Shown here in pieces: positions 1 through 8,236 of a DNA stretch of 27,086 nucleotides. Numbering within the stretch: position 1 is the stretch's first letter; every line of letters begins with the position of its first letter. The position numbers were made by a program, and so were the translations under genes. The DNA lies in NCBI GenBank assembly GCA_009787945.1, contig WQSI01000009.1, forward strand, positions 1-27,086. Direction: 5' to 3'. Below the pieces are notes generated by a model, which had not been told where the DNA came from, searched no databases, and was given only the letters and a program-made list of their open reading frames with translations. Origin of the DNA: Defluviitaleaceae bacterium (GTDB lineage: Bacteria > Bacillota > Clostridia > Lachnospirales > WRAX01).

Positions 1-413
1 CCCAGCCGCTGATAAAACCGCACAGCGGGGTTGTCCTGTTGCACAGACAGGCTTGTCCGCTCATAACCCGCCTTACGAAGCAAGCCAAACAGAAAGCCCA
101 TCAAATCCGTACCAATCCCCTGCCCTCGCCATTCTGACAGGGTGGAAATTGCAAGCTCTGGGGTTCTATCGTCAATATTCCCATATGCAGGGATAATCCT
201 CGTCCATGCCATTGCCACAACTTCCCCGTTAACCTCTGCCACAGCACCCAGGTCATCCTTACTGCCGAAATCCTTGACATAAATGTAAATTTCTGGGTCA
301 TAAATAATGTCAAAGGGCGGCATTTCCTCCCCCCCAGGAATGTAAATTGAGTTGTACAAAAACTTATCCAACAGGGCGTAATCCTGCAGCTTCATCTGTC
401 GTATTTTGTGCAT
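1..413 (-). CDS. GNAT-family N-acetyltransferase, C-terminus cut by window edge
   Basis: Transfers an acetyl group from acetyl-CoA to an unknown amine; the family is cytoplasmic. The first 137 codons are visible, reading leftward from an ATG at 413 preceded by a GGGGG ribosome binding site. The acetyl-CoA pyrophosphate loop is seen as RGQGIG (about residues 96-101), followed by the motif-B stretch SVQQDNPAVRFYQRLG near 123-138, where a family member would be close to its end, so only a short tail is missing. It is 13 bases downstream of the PilZ gene on the same strand and is probably the last visible gene of the murE-ftsW transcription unit. The substrate cannot be inferred; its place in a cell-wall operon is not proof of a wall role. 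Confidence 0.85.
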   Translation of the reverse strand, partial: MHKIRQMKLQDYALLDKFLYNSIYIPGGEEMPPFDIIYDPEIYIYVKDFGSKDDLGAVAEVNGEVVAMAWTRIIPAYGNIDDRTPELAISTLSEWRGQGIGTDLMGFLFGLLRKAGYERTSLSVQQDNPAVRFYQRL

Positions 414-426
414 TAAAACCCCCGCC

Positions 427-1059
427 TTACTTTAACTTAGCCGTCAAAATTTCGCCGATAAGCTTTTTTAAAACCTCATCATCATTTGAAGCAAACACAA
501 AGCCATACTCATATTCATAGGCGCGGGTAACGTTATTGCCTTGCTTCCGCACCAGCTTGGCATTAAGAATAAAGGGGGTGTTGAGGACAAAGGACAACGA
601 AAACAATTCACCAGTTTCTGCGTCAAGGTTATGGTCAGACCACACCCCAACGCCCCCTTGGCTAATGTCGTTTGTTACCCCTTCTATAACCACCCTGTCA
701 TTTCGCTTGCAAATAATATTGGTTTTGTGGTCAATCCTCAAACTATTGCGCATGGAGGATTCTTTGATAGGTGTCACCGCCCGCAACTCTACCAAATTAG
801 CGTTTTTACCCTCTTCGGGAAAGCCAATTACTTGGGCAGTAAATTCATAAGATACACCTTTATGAAAAAACTTTAATTTTAACCTAGAAGCCCGCACCTT
901 GTCTGCCGCCTCGCACACCTGGGCACTGCCCATGTAAAATTGTATGAAATTTTTGGTTTCTAGGAAAACCCCTTGCATCTCCTGCCCATCTCTGGTTATG
1001 ATGGTCATAAGGTTTCCGTTTTCAATGTCTGTAATTAGCATTTTATCTTTAAGTAGCAT
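427..1059 (-). CDS. PilZ-domain c-di-GMP-binding protein, YcgR-like
   Basis: A 210-residue protein with the two signature motifs of PilZ domains: RNSLR (residues 104-108, the RxxxR arm) and DISQGG (131-136, the D/NxSxxG motif). These bind cyclic di-GMP in the family. The N-terminal ~90 residues form a separate beta-rich region resembling the YcgR-type N-terminal domain, which in YcgR relatives acts as a flagellar brake; here no flagellar gene is nearby. No membrane segment or signal peptide is seen. The ATG at 1059 follows GGAGG at good spacing and lies 13 bases after the ftsW stop, so it is probably co-transcribed with the cell-wall genes. What process it controls is unknown; a link between c-di-GMP and wall growth or motility is only inference. 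Confidence 0.85.
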   Translation of the reverse strand: MLLKDKMLITDIENGNLMTIITRDGQEMQGVFLETKNFIQFYMGSAQVCEAADKVRASRLKLKFFHKGVSYEFTAQVIGFPEEGKNANLVELRAVTPIKESSMRNSLRIDHKTNIICKRNDRVVIEGVTNDISQGGVGVWSDHNLDAETGELFSLSFVLNTPFILNAKLVRKQGNNVTRAYEYEYGFVFASNDDEVLKKLIGEILTAKLK

Positions 1060-1072
1060 ATAAAACCTCCGT

Positions 1073-2278
1073 TTAATTTGTCCTTTGGTATCTCGAAACG
1101 TTCAGCAAAAGCCCAACTGCCGTCATCATCACGGCTATGCTTGTGCCGCCATAACTTATAAAGGGCAAGGGTATGCCTGTATTTGGTATAAAATTGGTAA
1201 CAACGCCAACATTTATAATAACCTGTACAGCTATCATGGTTGTAATGCCCGCGGCAATTAAAAGCCCCATGGTGTCACGGCTTGCCATTGCCGCCTTTGT
1301 ACCTCGCCACACGATAATGGCGAAAAGCAACAGCACAATGCCCCCGCCAAACAGCCCAAGCTCTTCAATTATTATGGCAAAGATAAAGTCATTTTGAGCC
1401 TCTGGCAAATAATACCGCTTTTGCATAGAGTTGCCAAGCCCCCGCCCAAACAGCCCCCCAGATGCAATGGCAAAAAGGGATTGTATGGTTTGGAAGCCGA
1501 AGCCGCTAGGGTCTGAAAAAGGGTCTTGCCACACCATAAAGCGAGAACCGCGAAAGCCTCCCAAAAACTGATAATCTATAATGAAAAAACCTATAGCGGC
1601 ACTGATGGCTGCCGCGGCAACGGCAATAAAACGCCAAAAATATGGGCTTGCCAAAAACAGTATCACAAAGCCAATGGCAAGAAGGATGATGGCAGTGGAA
1701 AGGTTGCGCCCCCACATAACAAGCGCAACAGGAATAAGGGTTAAAGCTATGTAACCAAGAACGCCTTTAACGGTGTTCACACGGTTTCGGTCGCGGTTTA
1801 AATACACGGCAAGCATAAGGATTACGGCAACTTTGGTCAGCTCCGAAGGCTGGAAGTTTACGCCCCCAAAGGAAACCCACCTGCGCGCCCCCTGAAACTC
1901 AATACCAAACAGGGCGGTGTACACCAAAAGCACGTTTGAAGCCCAATAAAATATGGTTGAAAATTTTGACACCAATTTATAGTTTATCGTGGCGGCAAAA
2001 AACATGCCCACAAGCCCAAGCCCCGCCCCAATAGCCTGCATGGTAAAATATTCATAAACATTGCCAGAATGTAAGGCAGAATAATAACTGGCAGAAAGCA
2101 CCATAACAAGCCCAATGCCCACCAAAAGCACCGTGCAAATAAAAATTATATGGTCATATTCCCTTATAACAATGCGGTTATCGGGCTTGGAAGCTCCGCC
2201 TCCGCCTTGCCTGCGCACCTCCAGCTTCTGCCTATCAGGGAAAGGTATAACATCCCCTCGCCCATTATGTGCCGACAT
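1073..2278 (-). CDS. ftsW: FtsW/SpoVE-type SEDS peptidoglycan polymerase
   Basis: A polytopic membrane protein of 401 residues in the SEDS family (FtsW, RodA, SpoVE), which polymerises lipid II into glycan strands together with a class B PBP. Visible family motifs are RRWVSFGGVNFQPSELTK (middle), PEAQNDFIF in the large extracellular loop with the conserved Asp, and PLPFISYGGTS near the C-terminus. An N-terminal cytoplasmic tail of about 35-40 polar residues precedes the first membrane segment. It follows murD and a DUF3788 gene on the same strand and starts 11 bases after the latter. The neighbourhood murE-murF-mraY-murD favours FtsW or sporulation SpoVE over RodA; the two cannot be separated by eye. 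Confidence 0.92.
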   Translation of the reverse strand: MSAHNGRGDVIPFPDRQKLEVRRQGGGGASKPDNRIVIREYDHIIFICTVLLVGIGLVMVLSASYYSALHSGNVYEYFTMQAIGAGLGLVGMFFAATINYKLVSKFSTIFYWASNVLLVYTALFGIEFQGARRWVSFGGVNFQPSELTKVAVILMLAVYLNRDRNRVNTVKGVLGYIALTLIPVALVMWGRNLSTAIILLAIGFVILFLASPYFWRFIAVAAAAISAAIGFFIIDYQFLGGFRGSRFMVWQDPFSDPSGFGFQTIQSLFAIASGGLFGRGLGNSMQKRYYLPEAQNDFIFAIIIEELGLFGGGIVLLLFAIIVWRGTKAAMASRDTMGLLIAAGITTMIAVQVIINVGVVTNFIPNTGIPLPFISYGGTSIAVMMTAVGLLLNVSRYQRTN

Positions 2279-2288
2279 AAAATCCCCC

Positions 2289-2708
2289 CTACACTTTTTT
2301 TCTAAAATCCATCAGCTTCTGCAAATCTGCCAGCCTGCCTTCGTTGGTTATGCCCACTTGAAGCCCAAAGGTTTTCCCTAAAGGTGTCACCTCTATTGTG
2401 TCCATTATTTCAGATGACAAGCCCATGTTATCCACAGCATCCCGCAATTCTGGTTTATTGGCGAAGTTAAAGCTTGCAGACATATGCCCATCATGGGAAA
2501 CCCACCCCCAAAAGATGGTCTTTTTCTTACGAACCACCTTGGCAAGCCAGCCGCCATCTTTATAAAACCGCCATTCAATCTCAATTTCTTGCTGGGTGAA
2601 GCTCATTGTAAGCTCCTGCCAATATTTGTAATTATCACCGCAAATGTCCTCTAATAATTGCTCGGTTATCTGGGTGCTTTTATCCTTCATCATTTGTTCA
2701 ATCATCAT
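2289..2708 (-). CDS. DUF3788-like small protein inside the mur-fts operon
   Basis: A soluble protein of 139 residues, rich in Trp and charged residues, with the pattern EWRFYKDGGWLAKVVRKKKT (about residues 44-63) that resembles DUF3788 proteins. These have no established biochemical role known to me. No signal peptide or membrane helix is seen. It starts 2 bases after the murD stop and ends 10 bases before ftsW, so it is translated from the same message. Two ATGs in tandem (2708 and 2705) could each be the start. It is not part of the usual dcw gene set, so it is either a lineage-specific insertion or a small accessory gene. Family assignment is by resemblance only. Confidence 0.65.
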   Translation of the reverse strand: MMIEQMMKDKSTQITEQLLEDICGDNYKYWQELTMSFTQQEIEIEWRFYKDGGWLAKVVRKKKTIFWGWVSHDGHMSASFNFANKPELRDAVDNMGLSSEIMDTIEVTPLGKTFGLQVGITNEGRLADLQKLMDFRKKV

Positions 2709-2710
2709 TT

Positions 2711-4063
2711 TTATCCAAGCTCCCTTACAAACTGCTTAAAAACCCTGCCCCGCTGTTCAAAATCGTCAAACATATCAAAGGCGGCACAAGCAGGAGAAAG
2801 CAGAACGGCATCCCCCACCTCTGCGCGGGCAGAAGCTAGGTTTACAGCGTCTTTCAGGGTGTTTGCCCTCTCATAATTGTCAAAATTGTGGGCGCGGCAG
2901 GTTTCAATTAGGGCATCTGCGGTTTCCCCCAGCACAATAAACACCTTAACCCGCCCAGGGAAGCACTTTACCAAATCCCCAAAGTCAAGCCCCTTATCGT
3001 GACCGCCGCCAATTAGCACAATAGGCTGGGAAAGCCCGACAATCGCTTTAATTGCAGAATCTACATTGGTTGCCTTGCTGTCGTTATAATATCCAACCCC
3101 ATCAATTTCCTTTACAAATTCTAAACGATGCTCCACAGCCTTAAACTTTTTTATTTCCCTGGAAATAATTTCCAGTGAAGCACCTGCGGCGGCGCATAAA
3201 GCAATTGCAGCCATTACATTTTCAATATTATGGCTGCCAGGAATTGGAATGTCCGCAAGCTTGATAACTTCCTCATCAAGCCCAAGCCCGCTCCACTTAA
3301 TCCAAATCCCGCCATCTCTAACAAGCACCCCTTCTTCCAATGGGTTATTACTGAAAACCAAAGGCTTGGCAGGTGTTTTAGCAATCATATCATTAGAGTG
3401 CTGGTTGTCAAAATTCAAAACACAAATATTTTCTTCTGTCTGGTTTTCAAAAATGCGCTCTTTGGCAGAAACATAGGCTTCCATGGTTTTGTGGCGGTTT
3501 AGGTGGTCTGGGGTCATGTTAAGCACTGCGGAAATTTTTGGTTTAAATTTATGTATGGTTTCAAGCTGAAAACTGGAAACTTCTGCCACCACCCAAGCGT
3601 TGGACGGCACGCTTTCAGCAAGCCCACAAAATGACACCCCAATATTCCCCGCCATTACAGAGCCAGGAAAGGCAGCCGCCATAATCTGCCCCGCCAAAGA
3701 ACAGACCGTGGTTTTGCCATTTGTGCCAGTAACAGCCATAATGGGGGCTTTGCAGTGGCGTGATGCAAGCTCCACCTCCCCCCAAACTGGTATGCCCCGC
3801 TCCCGCGCCTGCTCCACAAAGGGCAAATCTGTGGGTATTCCAGGGCTTAACACCATCAGCTGATGCTCCCCCAAAATGTCATCTGGGTTTTTGCCGAAAT
3901 GGGTCGCCACCCCTTCATGCTCCAGCAAATCCTCATCCACAGCAGGCTCTTCTCGCAAATCGCACAAAGTCACCCTCGCCCCATGGGCAAGCAAAAGCCT
4001 AGCCGCCCCAGCCCCCGACAGCCCCATTCCACAAACCAAAACTTTTTTGCCTGAATATTCCAT
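2711..4063 (-). CDS. murD: UDP-N-acetylmuramoyl-L-alanine:D-glutamate ligase MurD
   Basis: Cytoplasmic ATP-dependent ligase adding D-glutamate to UDP-MurNAc-L-Ala in peptidoglycan precursor synthesis. The 450-residue length is normal. An N-terminal Rossmann-like domain (VLVCGMGLSGAGAARLL, residues 8-24) binds the UDP substrate; the central Mur-ligase ATP loop is VTGTNGKTTV (111-120); the C-terminal domain carries the YNDSKATN motif near residue 329. The ATG at 4063 follows AGAGGGA. A promoter-like sequence at 4079-4107 lies directly upstream, so murD and the genes after it may have their own transcription start besides read-through from mraY across a repeat-bearing 220-base gap. Confidence 0.97.
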   Translation of the reverse strand: MEYSGKKVLVCGMGLSGAGAARLLLAHGARVTLCDLREEPAVDEDLLEHEGVATHFGKNPDDILGEHQLMVLSPGIPTDLPFVEQARERGIPVWGEVELASRHCKAPIMAVTGTNGKTTVCSLAGQIMAAAFPGSVMAGNIGVSFCGLAESVPSNAWVVAEVSSFQLETIHKFKPKISAVLNMTPDHLNRHKTMEAYVSAKERIFENQTEENICVLNFDNQHSNDMIAKTPAKPLVFSNNPLEEGVLVRDGGIWIKWSGLGLDEEVIKLADIPIPGSHNIENVMAAIALCAAAGASLEIISREIKKFKAVEHRLEFVKEIDGVGYYNDSKATNVDSAIKAIVGLSQPIVLIGGGHDKGLDFGDLVKCFPGRVKVFIVLGETADALIETCRAHNFDNYERANTLKDAVNLASARAEVGDAVLLSPACAAFDMFDDFEQRGRVFKQFVRELG

Positions 4064-4078
4064 AACAAATCCCTCTCT

Positions 4079-4107
4079 ATTATACTAACACGCAACCATG
4101 CACTCAA
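4079..4107 (-). promoter_or_regulatory. Putative internal promoter for murD
   Basis: On the minus strand a -35-like TTGAGT (4102-4107) is followed after exactly 17 bases by a perfect TATAAT (4079-4084), 16 bases before the murD start codon region. The -35 matches 4 of 6 consensus bases. The short distance would give a leader of fewer than 15 bases that still holds the ribosome binding site only partly, so transcription may start close to the AGAGGGA site. Confidence 0.5.
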
Positions 4108-4130
4108 CACTGTCACCCCGAACCTCCAGC

Positions 4131-4158
4131 CGTCATTGCGGGCTTGACCCGCAATCCC
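4131..4158 (+). repeat. Type B palindromic repeat (CGTCATTGCGGG hairpin)
   Basis: An 8-bp stem, ATTGCGGG (4135-4142) pairing with CCCGCAAT (4148-4155) around loop CTTGA, with a leading CGTC. The same unit occurs in tandem inside murE (about 6840-6912) and as part of the 102-bp repeats at 12431 and 12545. Here it is followed 24 bases later by a type A element. Confidence 0.85.
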
Positions 4159-4181
4159 ATCAGCTCTTCCAATCCCATACT

Positions 4182-4275
4182 GTAGGGGCGCATATTATGC
4201 GCCCGCTGTCGGGCAAAGGTCATGCCAATGCAAAATACGTTTCCCCAACAACAGGCGCGCAATGCGCGCCCCTAC
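4182..4275. repeat. Type A MITE-like element, 94 bp with terminal inverted repeats
   Basis: Starts with GTAGGGGCGC (4182-4191) and ends with its exact reverse complement GCGCCCCTAC (4266-4275). The left end contains a perfect 19-base palindrome centred on 4195 (GGGCGCATA mirrored by TATGCGCCC); the right end has GGCGCGC-AAT-GCGCGCC at 4254-4270. It has no coding capacity. It lies in the mraY-murD gap and shares its left half and first interior bases with the element at 20757. Confidence 0.75.
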
Positions 4276-4283
4276 GATAATAA

Positions 4284-5270
4284 TTACAAATTAGCAATTG
4301 CCAAAAACCCAATCAAACAGAAAATCGCCGTCACAATGTAAAATATTGACACCACTTTTGTTTCAGGCCATCCCATCTGCTCAAAGTGATGGTGGATGGG
4401 AGCCATTTTAAACAACCTCTTCCCGCCTGTCGCCTTAAAATACAACACTTGCAAGGCAACAGACAGCACCTCCGCAAGGTACACAAAGCCCACAATGGCA
4501 ATCAGCAAAGGCATCTGTAAAATTATGGCAGTGGCAGACACAAAGCCCCCCAACGCCAAAGACCCAGTATCCCCCATGAAAACCCGCGCAGGGTGCGAGT
4601 TAAAGAGCAAAAATCCAAGCAACGCCCCAGCAGATGCCGCCAAAGCGTAACCCAAGACGCTATCAACCTGGAAGGCGGCGTATAGGAAAAACAGGCAAAT
4701 CAGCAGAGTTACCCCTGAAGCCAATCCATCAAGCCCGTCGGTGAAGTTTGCTCCGTTAGATGTGCCGAGGGTCACGATTACTGCAAAAACAGGCATTGCC
4801 CAGCCAAAGTCTAAATACAAACCATCACTAAAAGGCACAAAAACCAAAGTTTGGATGTCGTTTACCCGCAAAAGCAACACAAAAACAATTGAAGCAACCA
4901 ACTGCAAGCTAAATTTTTGCCACGCCCGCAAGCCCATAGAACGCTTTTTCACAACTTTGATATAATCGTCTAAAAAGCCAATTAAACCAAAGGACAGCAT
5001 GGCGTACATAACAAGTGACCAGTAGATATTAAAACCAGAAAAAATCCCCGATGCCACAGCAATGGCGATAACAATAACAAAACCGCCCATGGAAGGCGTT
5101 CCCGCCTTGCTAAGGTGGCTGGTTGGACCGTCATCCCTCACATTTTGTCCAAATTTTAAGCGGCGCAAAATCGGGATAACAATCGGTCCAAGCACCACGG
5201 CAATGGCAAAGGCAATTAACGCCACAAGCACAGCTGTATGAAAATCAAGTTGACTGTAGTAATAATCCAT
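4284..5270 (-). CDS. mraY: Phospho-N-acetylmuramoyl-pentapeptide transferase MraY
   Basis: Integral membrane enzyme that moves phospho-MurNAc-pentapeptide from UDP to undecaprenyl phosphate, making lipid I at the inner face of the membrane. The 328-residue length and about ten hydrophobic segments fit the family. Catalytic landmarks are DDY (residues 101-103), NFTDGLDG (175-182) with the magnesium-binding Asp residues, MGDTGSLALGG in the loop around residue 230, and PIHHHFEQMGWPE in the cytoplasmic HHH motif near residue 290. Its ATG overlaps the murF stop by one base (TAATG), a sign of translational coupling, and it is read after murF as in many Firmicutes. Confidence 0.97.
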   Translation of the reverse strand: MDYYYSQLDFHTAVLVALIAFAIAVVLGPIVIPILRRLKFGQNVRDDGPTSHLSKAGTPSMGGFVIVIAIAVASGIFSGFNIYWSLVMYAMLSFGLIGFLDDYIKVVKKRSMGLRAWQKFSLQLVASIVFVLLLRVNDIQTLVFVPFSDGLYLDFGWAMPVFAVIVTLGTSNGANFTDGLDGLASGVTLLICLFFLYAAFQVDSVLGYALAASAGALLGFLLFNSHPARVFMGDTGSLALGGFVSATAIILQMPLLIAIVGFVYLAEVLSVALQVLYFKATGGKRLFKMAPIHHHFEQMGWPETKVVSIFYIVTAIFCLIGFLAIANL

Positions 5271-6616
5271 TAAAATCTCCCCAGTTCATTAACAATTTCT
5301 TCAAACTCCATCCCCCGTGATGCTTTCAGCAAAATCACATCACCAGGCTTTACAATTTTATCCATCTGCCCCAAAAATTCCTCTTTTGTGGCAAAATACA
5401 GGGCATTTGACCCCGCTCCTTTAAATATATGCTTGGCAAGGTTGCCAATGCACACAATTACGTCAATATCCATAAGTTGGGCATATATACCACATTCTAA
5501 ATGCAGTTTTTCTGCATATTCGCCAAGTTCATACATATCACCTAAAATGGCTATTTTGCGCCCAACACCAGACCTTTCCAAAACAGTGACAGCGGCTTTC
5601 ATACTGTCAGGGTTGGCGTTGTAGCAATCCACAATCAGCTTGCCACCGCAAGCCCTATCCCGCACGTCCATACGCATACCGCTGGATTGAAAATCTGCAA
5701 TGCCACTGGCGATTTGACTGCGACCAAGCCCCATATAATCGCCCACAGCCACAGCCGCCATTGAATTTAGAACCATGTGTCGCCCAGGGGCAGGCACAGA
5801 AACCCACAGTTTCTCGCCTTCGTTGAGGATTGTGGCGTAAGTTGTACCCTCAAGACCCATATCATTTACACTAAGCGGACGGTAGGTGTTGCCCTCGTCA
5901 AAGCCGTAAAAAGTCACATCATCACGAATGTCATGCCGCCGCAAAAATTCATCATCACCGCAGAGGAAAACCCGTCCATCTTCCGCTAAAAAGTCCATAA
6001 TTTCAGACTTTGCGTTGAAAATTTCCTCCTGGCTTCCCAAATTCTCAATATGCGCCACGCCGATATTTGTAATTATCGCTATATTAGGTCTGGCAATTTT
6101 TGACAGACGGTGGATTTCCCAACGGTTATTCATACCCATTTCAAGAACTGCGACCTCGGTATCTTCATTAATGTTGAAAATGCTGGCAGGAAGCCCAATT
6201 TCATTGTTAAAATTCCCTAAAGTTTTAACCACGCTAAACTTTTGGGATAGGACGCTGGCAATCATATCCTTACAAGAGGTTTTTCCATTTGACCCTGTAA
6301 TCCCAACAATTGTCACATTAAACAGCCCACGGTAATATTCAGCCAAGTCCATCAAAGCCTGCTTAGTGCAGTCCACATAAATAGCGGGAACATCGGTTTC
6401 CTTCTCACTAAAAACACAAACCGCCCCGCCCTGCATAGCCTTGCCAAAATAGTCATGCCCATCCACATTAACGCCTTTAAAAGGCACAAACAGCTTGCCC
6501 TTCACATCCTCACGGGTATCGAAGGAAACGCCGTAAATCAAATCATTTCCAATATCTGGATTATTAAGGAAACCGCCCACGGCATGGGCAACTTCCGATA
6601 ATTTCAAGGGTTTCAT
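5270..6616 (-). CDS. murF: UDP-N-acetylmuramoyl-tripeptide:D-alanyl-D-alanine ligase MurF
   Basis: Cytoplasmic ATP-dependent ligase that adds D-Ala-D-Ala to UDP-MurNAc-tripeptide. The 448 residues show the usual three domains: an N-terminal substrate domain with SFDTREDVKGKLFVPFKG (31-48), the ATP loop GITGSNGKT (105-113), the NNEIGLP motif near residue 138 typical of MurF, and a C-terminal domain with DCYNANPDSM near 330. The ATG at 6616 follows GGAGGA at good spacing and lies 2 bases beyond the murE stop, so the pair is tightly coupled. No unusual residue or insertion was seen, in contrast to murE upstream. Confidence 0.97.
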   Translation of the reverse strand: MKPLKLSEVAHAVGGFLNNPDIGNDLIYGVSFDTREDVKGKLFVPFKGVNVDGHDYFGKAMQGGAVCVFSEKETDVPAIYVDCTKQALMDLAEYYRGLFNVTIVGITGSNGKTSCKDMIASVLSQKFSVVKTLGNFNNEIGLPASIFNINEDTEVAVLEMGMNNRWEIHRLSKIARPNIAIITNIGVAHIENLGSQEEIFNAKSEIMDFLAEDGRVFLCGDDEFLRRHDIRDDVTFYGFDEGNTYRPLSVNDMGLEGTTYATILNEGEKLWVSVPAPGRHMVLNSMAAVAVGDYMGLGRSQIASGIADFQSSGMRMDVRDRACGGKLIVDCYNANPDSMKAAVTVLERSGVGRKIAILGDMYELGEYAEKLHLECGIYAQLMDIDVIVCIGNLAKHIFKGAGSNALYFATKEEFLGQMDKIVKPGDVILLKASRGMEFEEIVNELGRF

Positions 6617-6618
6617 GG

Positions 6619-8115
6619 CTATTCATCCTCCCCCAATATATTGCGGACAAATTCAGCATCATCAAAATGCTCCCTTCGTCCGTTTTCAAATTCTTGATAA
6701 TTTTCGTGACCTTTGCCAGCGATTATTATGCAATCATCGGGCTTTGCAAGGTTTATTGCTTTGGTGATTGCTTCGCCGCGGTGGGTTATTTTGTAAATGT
6801 CGGACTGCGGGCGGACAATGCCCGCCCCTACCGAACAAACCCCGTCATTGCGAGCCCCGCCCGCAATCCCATCAGCACAAACCCCGTCATTGCGGGCTTG
6901 ACCCGCAATCCCACCAGCAATTTCGTCAATAATAGCCTCAGGGCTTTCATTCCTAGGATTGTCACTGGTTATTATCACCAAATCAGACAACCGCCCCGCA
7001 ATCTCCCCCATTATAGGTCGTTTAACCGCATCCCTATCCCCGCCACAGCCAAAAACCGTGATAATACGCCCTTTTGTAAACTCTCGGCAAGCTGAAATTA
7101 TATTTTCCAAACCATCAGGGCTATGGGCATAATCAACAATCACAGAAAAGCCGCGATTATTGGAAATTGACTGTATGCGCCCGCCAACCCCCCGAACACC
7201 CCTAAGAGCAGCGGCAACCTCTTCATGGGCAAGCCCCAACTGAATAGAAGCCCCATAAGCGCAAAGGCTGTTATAAACCGTAAATTTGCCAGGTATTGGC
7301 ACATCAACACCTTGACCTTTAATTATATATGAAATTCCAAAACTTTGCAACACACAATCTTCAGCCCTATAATCACCGCCATCAATACCATATGTAAACA
7401 TTTTACACTTAGCATAGTCTAGCAAAAAATCCCGCGTGTCGTCATCATGGTTGATGATGCCCGTTTTGCACAAATCAAACAGACCAGCCTTTGCAAGGCG
7501 ATAATTTTCCATTGTTCCGTGGAAGTCCAAATGGTCTTGGGTTAAATTGGTAAACAAGCCAAGCTCAAAGGTTAATGCCGCCACCTTATGCAGGGCAAGA
7601 GCATGGCTAGATACCTCCATAACAACATATTCAGCCCCAGCCCCAGCCATGACCCCCAAAATTTGATAAAGCTCCACCGTGTCTGGTGTGGTGGATGTGG
7701 CAAAGGGCATATCCAAGGGCTTGCCATCAAGCAACACCCCAAGAGTGCCGATAGAACCAACCCTTTTGCCGCATTTACGCAAAATCCCCTCTAAAAAGGC
7801 GGTTGTAGAGGTTTTGCCGTTTGTGCCAGTTATCCCAATAAGTTTCATGCCCTTTGCAGGGTCGCCAAAAAATTCATGGCAGATATGCGCCATAGCAAGG
7901 CGGGTGTCGTCAGCACTTATAGCCGCGGCATTTTGCGGCATATCCCCTTCCCTGCCCGTCTTACACAGCACCGCCACAGCCCCCGCCTCCACGGCAGACT
8001 GGGCAAAATCATGCCCATCCACATGAAGCCCCTCAATGCAAACATAAAGGTCGCCAACCTGCACCTTGCGGCTGTCTATAGAAATTCCAGTAATATCTAC
8101 ACCATTAATTCTCAT
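6619..8115 (-). CDS. murE: UDP-MurNAc-tripeptide ligase MurE with in-frame repeat insertion
   Basis: Cytoplasmic ATP-dependent ligase adding the third amino acid of the peptidoglycan stem. Motifs: SIDSRKV (12-18), ATP loop GITGTNGKT (94-102), the DHLDFHG region with the carbamylated-Lys candidate K209, and DNPR (385-388), which in the family marks meso-diaminopimelate specificity. The ATG at 8115 is preferred to the TTG one codon upstream because of its spacing from GGGGG. The protein is 498 residues; about 36 of them (402-437) are encoded by two 42-base type B repeats and a type A half, giving two near-identical 14-residue units (GIAGQARNDGVCAD, GIAGGARNDGVCSV) then VGAGIVRPQ. The native sequence resumes at SDIYKITHRGEAI, so the frame and the GKGHE motif are intact and the enzyme is probably functional. 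Confidence 0.95.
   Translation of the reverse strand: MRINGVDITGISIDSRKVQVGDLYVCIEGLHVDGHDFAQSAVEAGAVAVLCKTGREGDMPQNAAAISADDTRLAMAHICHEFFGDPAKGMKLIGITGTNGKTSTTAFLEGILRKCGKRVGSIGTLGVLLDGKPLDMPFATSTTPDTVELYQILGVMAGAGAEYVVMEVSSHALALHKVAALTFELGLFTNLTQDHLDFHGTMENYRLAKAGLFDLCKTGIINHDDDTRDFLLDYAKCKMFTYGIDGGDYRAEDCVLQSFGISYIIKGQGVDVPIPGKFTVYNSLCAYGASIQLGLAHEEVAAALRGVRGVGGRIQSISNNRGFSVIVDYAHSPDGLENIISACREFTKGRIITVFGCGGDRDAVKRPIMGEIAGRLSDLVIITSDNPRNESPEAIIDEIAGGIAGQARNDGVCADGIAGGARNDGVCSVGAGIVRPQSDIYKITHRGEAITKAINLAKPDDCIIIAGKGHENYQEFENGRREHFDDAEFVRNILGEDE
6804..6912 (-). repeat. B-B-A palindromic repeat block inside murE
   Basis: Two tandem 42-base type B units share CGTCATTGCG and GCAATCCCA on the plus strand (about 6840-6912) and are followed by a half type A unit (GCCCGCCCCTAC and the palindrome-like GCGGGCGGACAATGCCCGC, 6808-6832). 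The block length is a multiple of three and it contains no stop in the murE frame. The same B-then-A order is seen in the intergenic copy at 4131-4275. Confidence 0.85.
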
Positions 8116-8142
8116 CAAAACCCCCGAAAACTCTTTTTAAGA

Positions 8143-8171
8143 ATTTTACCACATTTTACAACCTTTGGCAA
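8143..8171 (-). promoter_or_regulatory. Promoter of the murE-ftsW operon
   Basis: Minus-strand -35 TTGCCA (8166-8171), a 17-base spacer and -10 TAAAAT (8143-8148), ending 28 bases before the murE ATG. It lies between the terminator of the mgtE-ruvA unit and murE, which is where an independent operon start is expected. Confidence 0.7.
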
Positions 8172-8236
8172 CCTTCAAAATCAGACCCAGCCCCTTTTAA
8201 ATCGACATGTTTTGGGGTGGTATTACTGTAGTAACC

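Noticed and set aside
6830..6912. Small CRISPR array or tandem repeat locus
   Set aside because: Only two units, no unique spacers of constant length, coding on the other strand and within murE; it belongs to the type B palindromic repeats.
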